Source: Bin18 sp965242795
Lineage (GTDB): Bacteria; Desulfobacterota; Binatia; Bin18
DNA length: 64,000 bases
NCBI GenBank assembly: GCA_965242795.1
Contig: OZ251505.1
Coordinates: 806,001 to 870,000, forward strand
Reading direction: 5' to 3'
Positions 8,529 through 15,877 of the stretch are shown piece after piece. The position numbers and the translations under genes were made by a program. Under the pieces are notes generated by a model. That model was not told where the DNA came from. It ran no database searches and saw only the letters and a program-made list of their open reading frames with translations. Position 1 is the stretch's first letter, and each line of letters opens with the position of its first letter.

Positions 8529-9545
8529 CTAATCCCGGAACGCCGGCATGATCTCCTTGGCGAACAACTCCAGCGAGCGCGTCGATTTGCGCGGGTCCAT
8601 GCCGGCGAGTTGCGTGCTCATGATGAAGTGCGTGCAACGGTACTCCGCGGCGAAACGCTCCATCTTCCGCGCTACCTGGTCGGGCGTGCCGATCATCACC
8701 GCCTGGCCGAACGCCGAGTGGCGGAGCTCGCTCGGCTTGGTGAACTGCCACACGTCCTTGTCGCCCGGCGCGTCGTTGGCCTCGGCCAGAATGTGGCCGT
8801 AGAACTCCATCATGCTGAACAGATGGTCCTGACAATCCGCCCACGCCTGATCTTCGGTGTCGGCCAGATACACCAGGCGGAGTTGCGCGATGTGGAAATC
8901 GTCCGGGTTGCGCCCGCACTTTCGGAGTTCGTCCACGTACCACGGCGCCGGGTCCGGGCCGATGGTCGCCATCAGGTGACACCCCATGCGCGCCGCATTG
9001 CGGGTCGCCTTTTCCGCGCGCGCCCCGATCCACAGCGGCATCGGCCGTTGCACCGGCTTAGGACTCAGGGTCAGGTCCTTCACCTGCGTGAAGCGCCCGT
9101 CGAACGTGACCTTTTCTTCGGTCCAGACCTTCTGGATCAACTCGACGCCCTCGCGCAGCCGCGCCGAACGTTCCTTGCGCGGCATGCACAGCGCGTCGAA
9201 CTCCATGTACGAATAGCCCTGCCCCACGCCCAGGTCGAAACGGCCGTTGGACCAGATGTCCACGCAGGTCGCGTCCTCGGCCACGCGGATCGGATGCTGG
9301 AACGGTAGCAGCAGAATGAACGTCCCGATGCGGATCGTGCTGGTGCGCGTGGCCATCGCCGCCGCGGTCGGCAGTAGCGAGGGGTTGTAGCCGTCGTCCG
9401 TAAAGTGGTGCTCGGTGAGCCACACGTGGTCGTAGCCCAACTCCTCGGCGCGCACCGTCTGATCCAGCACCGCGGCGTACAGCTCGGGAAACGGCCGCTG
9501 CCACGGCGCCGGGTTCCGAAAATCCTCCATGAATCCGAACTTCAT
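8529..9545 (-). CDS. LLM-class flavin/F420-dependent oxidoreductase
   Basis: The 338-residue protein has the luciferase-superfamily patterns VWLTEHHFTDDGY (about 41-53), FILLLPFQHPIRVAED and GRFDLGVGQGYSY. It is probably a flavin- or F420-dependent oxidoreductase or monooxygenase acting on an organic substrate. The start at 9545 is strongly supported by AAGGAGG upstream and by the normal N-terminus MKFGFMEDF. It is transcribed alone, with repeat-rich DNA on both sides and the amidase gene upstream on the same strand. It resembles the 4076-5089 product in motif spacing, so the two may descend from an older duplication. Confidence 0.87.
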   Translation of the reverse strand: MKFGFMEDFRNPAPWQRPFPELYAAVLDQTVRAEELGYDHVWLTEHHFTDDGYNPSLLPTAAAMATRTSTIRIGTFILLLPFQHPIRVAEDATCVDIWSNGRFDLGVGQGYSYMEFDALCMPRKERSARLREGVELIQKVWTEEKVTFDGRFTQVKDLTLSPKPVQRPMPLWIGARAEKATRNAARMGCHLMATIGPDPAPWYVDELRKCGRNPDDFHIAQLRLVYLADTEDQAWADCQDHLFSMMEFYGHILAEANDAPGDKDVWQFTKPSELRHSAFGQAVMIGTPDQVARKMERFAAEYRCTHFIMSTQLAGMDPRKSTRSLELFAKEIMPAFRD

Positions 9546-9883
9546 CCTGCCCTCCTTCCGTATATGGCTCTCACGTCATGCGGCGGTTCGAACGCCCCCT
9601 CTCCCTAACCCTCCCCCTCAAGGGGGGAGGGAATAGAAAGGGAAAAAGCTAGGGAAATTCCATACCGGAGGTCTTCCGCCCGTTTCGACACCCTTCGACA
9701 AGCTCAGGGGTCAAGCGCAACGGGCTAGACTCCGAGCCTGCCGAAAGTTCGAAGGAGTTGCCTCCCTCTCCCCCCTTCGACAGGCTCGGGGACCACCGGG
9801 AGAGGGCCGGAGCCTGCCCCGGACTCGATCCGGGGTGAGGGCGATCCGACGGGGCCACACGATCCACCCTCGACGATTCCGAC
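9546..9883. repeat. Intergenic repeats before the LLM gene
   Basis: No gene is visible. The stretch holds a CCCTCTCCC-type element at about 9596-9634, AATTCCATACCGGAGG near 9657, and three copies of the GAGCCTGTCGAAGG family in both orientations (near 9690, 9733 and 9774). The ribosome binding site of the LLM gene lies at its left edge. Confidence 0.7.
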
Positions 9884-11299
9884 TCATCCCAGAGCCGGCC
9901 GGCGCTCGCCCACGCGCGTGGCCTGCTCGAACGCATACGCCAGCCGGAGTACGCCCAACTCGTCCTGATGCCGGCCCACGATCTGAATGCCCACCGGCAG
10001 CCCCTCGGGCGTGAACCCGGCCGGCACCGATATGGCCGGCAACCCGGTCACGCTGACGTAGGAACACGAGCGCATCCAGTCCAGATACGTTTCCATCGCG
10101 ACGCCGTTGATCTCCGTGACGTACGGTTGGCGGACGTCGAACGGCGGCACCTGCGAAACGGGCAGCACCAGAAACTCGTAGCGTTCCATGAACTCGCGCA
10201 CGCGGTGGTACAGCAGCGTGCGCTGCTTCTCGGCCCGGCCGATCTGCGGGCCGCTGAGTTTCGCGCCCTCTTCGATGTTCCAGACGACCGTGTCCTTCAT
10301 TTCGGCGCGATGTTCGGGCAGCAATTCCCCGAGCGCCAAATCGAAATACCAGGCGCGCCAGACGCGAAACACCTCGTCCGCATCCTGAAAATCGGGCGTG
10401 GCCTCGTCCACGGCGCAGCCCAGGTCGGCGAACACGGGCCGCGCCGCGTCGAGCACCGCACCGACGCGCGGGTCCACCGGCAGGCCGCCCAGCGTCGGAC
10501 TCCACGCCACCCGGACGCCGGCGAACGACCGCTCCAGCGGCTGGCGGAACTGCGCCCCGCTCTCGGCAATCGCGATCGGCGCGCGCGGGTCCGGCCCGGC
10601 CATGACGCTCAACAGCAGCGCCACGTCCTGCACGGTCCGCGCCAGCGGCCCTTCGACCGCAAGCGGAAACCAGCCGACCCGGTGCGGCCACGTCGGCACC
10701 CGCCCGGGCGCCGGCCGCAAGCCGACCACGTTGCAGAAGCTCGCCGGGTTGCGCAGCGAGCCGCCCAGGTCGCTCCCGTCGGCGATGGGCAGCATCCCGG
10801 TCGCCAGCGCCACCGCGGCCCCGCCGCTGCTCCCCCCGCAGGTCATGCTCGAATCGTACGGATTACGCGTGGCGCCGAACACCTGATTGTACGTCTGGGA
10901 GCCGGCGCCGAACTCCGGCGTATTCGTCTTGCCGATCATGATCGCGCCCGCGGCGCGCAGCCGCTCGACGATGATCTCGTCCTGATCCGGCACGAAGTCC
11001 GCGAAGATCGGCGAGCCGAGCGTCGTCCGCACGCCCTTGGTGAGCACCAGATCCTTGTGCGCAATCGGCAGCCCGTGCAGCGGCCCGACCGCCTCCCCGC
11101 GGGCGAGCCTCTCGTCCGCGGCCACGGCCCGTTCGCGGCCCTGTTCCGCCAGCAGCGTCACGATCGCGTTCAGCCGCGGATTGACCCGCGCGATCCGGTC
11201 CAGATGCGCGTCCATGGCCTCGCGGCACGACACGTCGCGTCGGCGCACACGCGCCGCCAGGTCGGTCGCGGAGAGCCAGCAGAGTTCGTCGGACGACAT
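9884..11299 (-). CDS. Amidase signature (GatA-like) family amidase
   Basis: The 471-residue enzyme carries the amidase-signature triad: Lys82 in PIAHKD, the cis-serine within GGSSGG (155-160), and nucleophile Ser181 in GSDLGGS. These enzymes hydrolyse carboxamides to acid and ammonia in the cytoplasm. The variant SDLGGS instead of TDTGGS and the isolated location (no gatC or gatB) argue against the Glu-tRNA(Gln) amidotransferase and for a catabolic amidase. It is full length, ending RRPALG. A 33-base repeat shared with the upstream region of the HEPN-like gene lies just before its start (11322-11354). The substrate is unknown. Confidence 0.88.
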   Translation of the reverse strand: MSSDELCWLSATDLAARVRRRDVSCREAMDAHLDRIARVNPRLNAIVTLLAEQGRERAVAADERLARGEAVGPLHGLPIAHKDLVLTKGVRTTLGSPIFADFVPDQDEIIVERLRAAGAIMIGKTNTPEFGAGSQTYNQVFGATRNPYDSSMTCGGSSGGAAVALATGMLPIADGSDLGGSLRNPASFCNVVGLRPAPGRVPTWPHRVGWFPLAVEGPLARTVQDVALLLSVMAGPDPRAPIAIAESGAQFRQPLERSFAGVRVAWSPTLGGLPVDPRVGAVLDAARPVFADLGCAVDEATPDFQDADEVFRVWRAWYFDLALGELLPEHRAEMKDTVVWNIEEGAKLSGPQIGRAEKQRTLLYHRVREFMERYEFLVLPVSQVPPFDVRQPYVTEINGVAMETYLDWMRSCSYVSVTGLPAISVPAGFTPEGLPVGIQIVGRHQDELGVLRLAYAFEQATRVGERRPALG

Positions 11300-11321
11300 G
11301 GGCCGATCACGAAGGGGGAAT

Positions 11322-11354
11322 GCGCGGGCGGCCCGAACCTACCGGGCGGGGTGG
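11322..11354 (+). repeat. Direct repeat copy 1 flanking the three-gene cassette
   Basis: This 33-base sequence matches 14733-14765 in the same orientation with two mismatches; the last 24 bases are identical. It contains a short dyad (GCCCG, seven bases, CGGGC). Together the copies bracket the 11394-14661 cassette. They could be recombination sites or two copies of an interspersed repeat. Confidence 0.75.
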
Positions 11355-11393
11355 TACGAATTTGTCGACAGTCACAACCAGGAGCCTTCCGAT

Positions 11394-12866
11394 TCATCGA
11401 ATGGGCGGCACTCCGCCTTTACGGCCCAGGCCATATCCTACTCTGAAGACGTCCGGGATGTTGACTCGACCGTCGCGCATGCGTTGGAAGACACCCAGCG
11501 ATTCGAGGTCCAGACGAACACCGTCCGGCCCGTCATCGATATGGCGGGGGGGCAGTTTCACCCCACCCTTCTCTCCCTGATCGATCAGGCCATCCAGAAG
11601 ATCCTTACAGCGCCAGCGGTCCGCGACCTCTTCAAACTGGCAAGGAACGACCATTCCTTCAAGCGGACGCAGAACTCTGTCCACCCAAGGATAATCCTCC
11701 TGAAACTCACTGACTCGTATCCTCGAAGCTGCCCGGACGCCACCTTTGATGCTCTCGAAATGCAGCGCATTCTCGCATTCCGGGTGCCGGTCGGCGGTAT
11801 CATCCGCGGCCGTTCGCAACGCTGCGAGAAACGAACGGGGGCTCACTTTTCCTCCGGTATCCGCCAAGTGGTTCGGGATCCACGTGTACGGAAAGCCCCG
11901 CTTTGGGCCGCGTCCCATCCAGGGTCCGGCAATGACATGAAATCGACTCCGTTGATGATCCTCCTCGGAGATCAATGAGCGCGGCACCGAAAACACGTCT
12001 TTCCCACCGACTTCCGCAGAGCGCCATTCATCAGCCATGAGAAATCCCCGGCATGCGGCGCCATGTTCTCCATTTATGAGGTAATGCCACAGCAGACCGT
12101 ACAGTTCATGGCGAGGCCAGTTCAATTCGACGGCTGAGGCAAGGACTTTCGAGGCATCTGGAAAGTCTGCCATCTCGCTCGTACTAACTTGGTCAGAGCG
12201 GAGAAATACTTTCGATCTCAATCGCTTGTACGAGCGCATATCAAGCACGGTTTGGAGCAGACCGCGGATTGCCCGATACATCTCTTTCCAATCGTCGGCA
12301 CAGCGGTCCAAGGCATCGAAAAGAATGAGGGAATTGACGCCTTTCCGATTGAACTCGGTATCGCGTGCGTGAAACAGGATATCTATGCTCTCTGGATTGT
12401 CCGCAACGTATTGCGTCCGTGTCTTCCATGAATCCTTTTGCCGAAGCGGATGATCGCTCGGCGCAAGCTGCCATGCCTGTACTGCCCGCCAAACGATTCT
12501 CGGTTCAATGTCGGTTTTCAAGAGATCGGGAAACACGTCCTTGCTCGGATATTTCTCCGGCGCAGGCGTGATACCGAACCCCGTTCGCACCTCGGTGTCC
12601 TTGCTTAACATCAATCGCTTGGCGGATTGGCCGACGAGTTGCCGCACGGCGTCATTCTGAAGCGCGCTCCACCAGAAGGTCTTTCCAGCACCGCGCATTC
12701 CGGTCACAAGGAGGGTGTTCGGGTCCAACGCCTCGAGGTGAGAGCGCGGCAGATAAACGTACTCGGGCGCTGGCCTCTCGCCGTGGCTTGTTCCTTGCGG
12801 CAGGTTGGCGAGCGCTTCGCGAGCCTTTATCACGTCGATGCTCTTCCCCAATAGGATTTGCGTCAT
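11394..12866 (-). CDS. P-loop ATPase, third gene of the KGGVGR cassette
   Basis: This 490-residue protein has a Walker A motif GMRGAGKT (56-63) and a Walker B-like strand LILFDALD (180-187) followed by an Arg, typical of STAND/AAA-like ATPases of the KAP/Sll1717 type. No transmembrane segment or known effector domain is recognised, and the C-terminal 250 residues are unassigned. It begins 38 bases after the ParA-like gene ends, in the same orientation, so the two are surely co-transcribed. Lower GC than the flanking amidase supports joint acquisition. By analogy with other paired-ATPase loci it might act as sensor or effector in defence, but this is inference; partition or signalling roles are not excluded. 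Confidence 0.7.
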   Translation of the reverse strand: MTQILLGKSIDVIKAREALANLPQGTSHGERPAPEYVYLPRSHLEALDPNTLLVTGMRGAGKTFWWSALQNDAVRQLVGQSAKRLMLSKDTEVRTGFGITPAPEKYPSKDVFPDLLKTDIEPRIVWRAVQAWQLAPSDHPLRQKDSWKTRTQYVADNPESIDILFHARDTEFNRKGVNSLILFDALDRCADDWKEMYRAIRGLLQTVLDMRSYKRLRSKVFLRSDQVSTSEMADFPDASKVLASAVELNWPRHELYGLLWHYLINGEHGAACRGFLMADEWRSAEVGGKDVFSVPRSLISEEDHQRSRFHVIAGPWMGRGPKRGFPYTWIPNHLADTGGKVSPRSFLAALRTAADDTADRHPECENALHFESIKGGVRAASRIRVSEFQEDYPWVDRVLRPLEGMVVPCQFEEVADRWRCKDLLDGLIDQGEKGGVKLPPRHIDDGPDGVRLDLESLGVFQRMRDGRVNIPDVFRVGYGLGRKGGVPPIR

Positions 12867-12904
12867 GGTGGGCTACTCTGGCCTTTCTCACGTTGACCAC
12901 GGAC

Positions 12905-14200
12905 TCATTCCGCTTCCTTCTGGTTACCGGCTCCGATGAGTTCATCAAATTGTCTGAGGAACGGGGCATACGCTTGGTTCAGGGTTGTCTGCTCCAGATT
13001 CCGCAACGACGTACCGGCAGCGAGCCCACGGTTCCAGTGGATCGCGATGGGATTGTGGGGGGCGTCTTCGTCAAAGAGGTCGAAGGAGAAAGGGTCTCCG
13101 GACTCGGTCCCCTCGGCCACTGCATCGTACAGATAGTCCCGGAACAGGTCCCACGCCTGCTCCCGGAACCCGCTCAGGTACTCATCTGTGTGGAGTTCGG
13201 GGGTCAGCGCCGAGACGATTGACAGACGCTCCCGGATGTTCGGCGCCAAGTCATGTTCCTGCCAATGACGAAAGAGTATCTCGTAGTCGGTCCAGTTGCT
13301 CTCCGAATCCGTGGCGAACAACAGAACCTGGGCATCGAGATCGGTGACGGTTGCCGCCGCAATGTCGTGCAAGCCACTCCGGCTCTCCAACAGCACCACT
13401 GTCGGCTTCACATGGTCTTCCAGTCGAACCAACAGACGTTCCAAACGCGCCGTCCAAGGATCATGACTGGTGTCCATATAGACACGTCCCAGCTTGGCCA
13501 GATACTCACCAGGGTTGCTGCCGTGCGCCGGTACGACACGCACGTCGCCTTCAGAGTCGTGCGCCCATGCAGGCGCCGCGACCATACGCTCGACTACTTG
13601 ATCGCCCTGCCCGACCAGGTCTTCCACGAACCAGTCCGTGACGCCGAACTCCGGCTGCGTACGATGGTCGAGGAGTGCCGACGACAATCCGGGCGATTCC
13701 AGATCCAGGTCGACAACCAGGGCGCGCTCGCCCTTACGCGTCAAATGCCATGCGAGCACAGCCGCCGTGGTACTGCGTCCGACACCGCCTTTGACCGAGA
13801 ACAGCGTCCAGCGGGGCACTTCCTTCTCAGGGCGCAGGGCGCCGACCGTCCACCAATCACGGCCGATCATCAGACGATCGACCCAATACATGTTGGAAGT
13901 GATCTTCTGGGCCTCATCTTCGAGTGTCTTCAACCGGTCGGCGCTTACGAACAAGATGCCATTCTCTGCCGCATAGCCATGTGCCTTCAACGCTTCGTGC
14001 AGCGCACGTGCGAGGTGTTGCAGCACATCTCGACGAGATTCATCCTCTCGAATGGTATCCGATACCGCTATTCGCACTTTTCCCCGCAAATCCCGGATGA
14101 GATAGAGCCGGTCGGCGACATGACGGAAGGTCTCCGAAGTCGATACTATGTCCATGACCCGCGGCCGTATGGCATCGAATGAAACAAAGCTGTCGCTCAT
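12905..14200 (-). CDS. KGGVGR-variant ParA-like ATPase
   Basis: The 431-residue protein carries a deviant Walker A motif KGGVGRST at 137-144, where the usual lysine of KGGVGKT is replaced by arginine, followed by the ParA/MinD-like strand VVDLDLESPGL (162-172). Such KGGVGR-motif ATPases form a recognised group of uncertain function. The first 130 residues form an extra N-terminal domain (start SFVSFDAIRPRV). The ATG overlaps the stop of the HEPN-like gene by four bases (ATGA), so the two are translationally coupled, with AGAGGAG just upstream. The P-loop ATPase follows after 38 bases. The Lys-to-Arg change may alter nucleotide hydrolysis. Biological role is unknown. Confidence 0.8.
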   Translation of the reverse strand: MSDSFVSFDAIRPRVMDIVSTSETFRHVADRLYLIRDLRGKVRIAVSDTIREDESRRDVLQHLARALHEALKAHGYAAENGILFVSADRLKTLEDEAQKITSNMYWVDRLMIGRDWWTVGALRPEKEVPRWTLFSVKGGVGRSTTAAVLAWHLTRKGERALVVDLDLESPGLSSALLDHRTQPEFGVTDWFVEDLVGQGDQVVERMVAAPAWAHDSEGDVRVVPAHGSNPGEYLAKLGRVYMDTSHDPWTARLERLLVRLEDHVKPTVVLLESRSGLHDIAAATVTDLDAQVLLFATDSESNWTDYEILFRHWQEHDLAPNIRERLSIVSALTPELHTDEYLSGFREQAWDLFRDYLYDAVAEGTESGDPFSFDLFDEDAPHNPIAIHWNRGLAAGTSLRNLEQTTLNQAYAPFLRQFDELIGAGNQKEAE

Positions 14201-14661
14201 GGCGGATTCTCCTCTGTCGCCCGTGCAACCATTACCTGAATCTCTTGAGCGGCGGCGCGGTGTGGCGCGACTTCTGCCTCGCGGAAATGCTGCCGGGACG
14301 CGTAGCGGTTCTGTTCCGACCAGTCGGCAAACGGTTCTCCATCGGGAAGCAGCGCGCGATACTGCGCCCCGACCCGGGATGTGGCGAGGGTTACGAACTC
14401 CTGCCAGAGATCCCCCACATGCTTCCGGTGTTTCGGCTCTCTCGGCGTTCCTTCAGGGTATCTCGACGTTCCTTCAGGGTATCTCGACGTTCCTTCAGAG
14501 TAGACGGGCATTCCCAGAAAGCGCATCACCACCTTCAAACCACATTCCGCGCTGAACCCATACAACTGATCGGCATTCGCCCAACGCGCATGTCCAAAAA
14601 GCATCTCCGCGTCATCCCAATGGCGTCGATGGGCATCGGCGAAATCGGCGGGGTGTTTCAT
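14197..14661 (-). CDS. HEPN-like small protein, first gene of the KGGVGR cassette
   Basis: This 154-residue, mostly helical protein begins MKHPADFADAHRRHWDDA, then YGFSAECGLK, a pattern seen in small HEPN-type proteins. A candidate HEPN RNase motif, R119-x5-H125 (in NRYASRQH), lies in the C-terminal half. Between the halves are tandem EGTSRYP heptads (residues 56-72, with a diverged third copy). The start at 14661 has GGAAG upstream; the longer open frame above it passes through repeat DNA. It overlaps the KGGVGR ATPase gene by ATGA. If the HEPN assignment is right, it could be an RNase toxin or effector controlled by the two ATPases. The fold assignment rests on motif reading alone. Confidence 0.6.
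   Translation of the reverse strand: MKHPADFADAHRRHWDDAEMLFGHARWANADQLYGFSAECGLKVVMRFLGMPVYSEGTSRYPEGTSRYPEGTPREPKHRKHVGDLWQEFVTLATSRVGAQYRALLPDGEPFADWSEQNRYASRQHFREAEVAPHRAAAQEIQVMVARATEENPP
14447..14509. repeat. Tandem 21-bp repeat inside the HEPN-like gene
   Basis: A 21-base unit occupies 14447-14467 and 14468-14488 as identical copies, with a third diverged copy at 14489-14509. The unit length is a multiple of three, so each copy adds the heptapeptide EGTSRYP (read on the minus strand) and copy-number change would keep the frame. Confidence 0.85.
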
Positions 14662-14685
14662 TATCGGCTTCCAGCCGCTTCCGGC

Positions 14686-14713
14686 TGACGCCACAACGAC
14701 GTTTGCAGCGTCA
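14686..14713. promoter_or_regulatory. Dyad upstream of the HEPN-like gene, possible operator
   Basis: An inverted repeat with outer arms TGACGC (14686-14691) and GCGTCA (14708-14713) encloses the smaller palindrome AACGACGTT. It lies 24 bases upstream of the HEPN-like start codon, between it and the direct repeat at 14733. This is where a repressor of the cassette would bind, but no regulator is identified. Confidence 0.35.
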
Positions 14714-14732
14714 GTCCGGTCATGCACGGCAG

Positions 14733-14765
14733 GCGCGGGAAGCCCGAACCTACCGGGCGGGGTGG
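14733..14765 (+). repeat. Direct repeat copy 2 flanking the three-gene cassette
   Basis: The sequence matches 11322-11354 in the same orientation at 31 of 33 positions, with the last 24 bases identical. It lies about 70 bases upstream of the HEPN-like start. Confidence 0.75.
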
Positions 14766-15118
14766 CGTGGAACAAGCGGAGAGGCGAGGAATTGTGGATT
14801 GTGGATTGTGGATCGTGGATTGCTGATTGTCTGATCTCGCCGGTCAGAGTTCGGAGCATCTGGAGCGTGGCCTTGACGCCGTGGGATGCAGGCTCGCATG
14901 TATGCCGCATGGACGGCCCGATTGGCGGATATGCGCGATATGTGCCGAACGTACGGAAACGGGATGACATACGAGACGATCCTCAACCCTTCCCCGGCAT
15001 ACGGACTCAGGGCACTCCGCGCTCAGGAGTCAGCCCATTGAGCTTGCAGCGCCTTGAGTCTGTCGAACGACCGAAACGGGCGCGGGATCGTCCGGTAGGT
15101 CGTTCCCCTGGGAAACCC
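14766..15118. repeat. Intergenic region with iterated GGATTGTGG and interspersed repeats
   Basis: No gene is evident. At about 14793-14825 the sequence iterates GTGGATTGTGGAT, as near 4000. Near 14967 is CATACGAGACGATCC followed by TTCCCCGGCATACGGACTC, a degenerate boundary repeat also seen near 30100 and 46390. A CTTGAGTCTGTCGAACG motif lies near 15050. The divergent promoters of the cassette and of the cupredoxin-like gene must lie here, but no clear box was recognised. Confidence 0.6.
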
Positions 15119-15877
15119 ATGCGCTTGGGCGCGACCCTCGTCGTCGGGCTGACGTTGCTCCTGGCGCCGCTGGCGGACGCCTACCAGGAAATCCGGGTCG
15201 AGAATGGCGGCAGTCTCGCCGGCCGCGTCCTCTACGACGGGCCGCCGCGAACCGCGGCACGGCTACCGGTCCGGAAGAACCGCGCCGTCTGTGGGGAGAG
15301 CGTCGCGGACGAACGGCTGCTCGTCGGGCCGGGCCACGGGCTGCGCAACGTCGTGGTGCGGCTCGACGGCATCGACGCCGGCAAACCGCGCGAAACGCCG
15401 CCCGCGGTGCTCGACAACGTGGCCTGCGCCTTCGTGCCCCGCGTGCAGGTCGTCACGGCCGGCCAGACGCTGCGCCTGCGCAACAGCGACGCCATTCTGC
15501 ACAACGTCCACGCCCGCCGGAACGGCTTCACGACCATCTTCAATCTGGGTCTGCCGCACTGGTCCGAGAAAACCTATCGCTTTACGCAACCGGGCCGCGT
15601 CGTCGTGGATTGCGACGTGCTCCACACCTGGATGCGCGCCTACGTCGTCGTGATCGACCATCCCTACGCCGCCGTCACGAGTAGTGACGGCCGCTTCCGC
15701 CTCACGCACATCCCCGCGGGCGACTACATGGTACAGTTCTGGCACGAGCACTTGGGCGAGCGCACCCGTCGCGTGACGGTTCAGCCCGACCGCAAGACAC
15801 GGATTCGACTCCGATATGCACCGGATGGACCGCCGCCTCCTGGTTCTCCCTCACTTCGGCATCCATTGGAGGGGTGA
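15119..15877 (+). CDS. Secreted cupredoxin-like protein with carboxypeptidase regulatory domain
   Basis: The 252-residue protein starts with a signal peptide (MRLGATLVVGLTLLLAPLAD, probable cleavage after ADA at about 19-21). A plastocyanin/azurin-like beta domain follows, with the expected spaced ligand pattern: His128 in LHNVH, then Cys165, His169 and Met172 in CDVLHTWM. From about 183 there is a short carboxypeptidase-regulatory-like beta sandwich (DGRFRLTHIPAGDYMVQFWHE). It is probably periplasmic and copper binding, perhaps an electron carrier. The upstream part of the open frame is repeat DNA, so the ATG at 15119, which directly precedes the signal peptide, is chosen. Nearby genes do not indicate a redox partner. 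Confidence 0.78.
   Translation: MRLGATLVVGLTLLLAPLADAYQEIRVENGGSLAGRVLYDGPPRTAARLPVRKNRAVCGESVADERLLVGPGHGLRNVVVRLDGIDAGKPRETPPAVLDNVACAFVPRVQVVTAGQTLRLRNSDAILHNVHARRNGFTTIFNLGLPHWSEKTYRFTQPGRVVVDCDVLHTWMRAYVVVIDHPYAAVTSSDGRFRLTHIPAGDYMVQFWHEHLGERTRRVTVQPDRKTRIRLRYAPDGPPPPGSPSLRHPLEG

Noticed and set aside
14762..15118. N-terminal extension of the cupredoxin-like protein
   Set aside because: The extension reads through iterated repeats, and the signal peptide begins only at the ATG at 15119.
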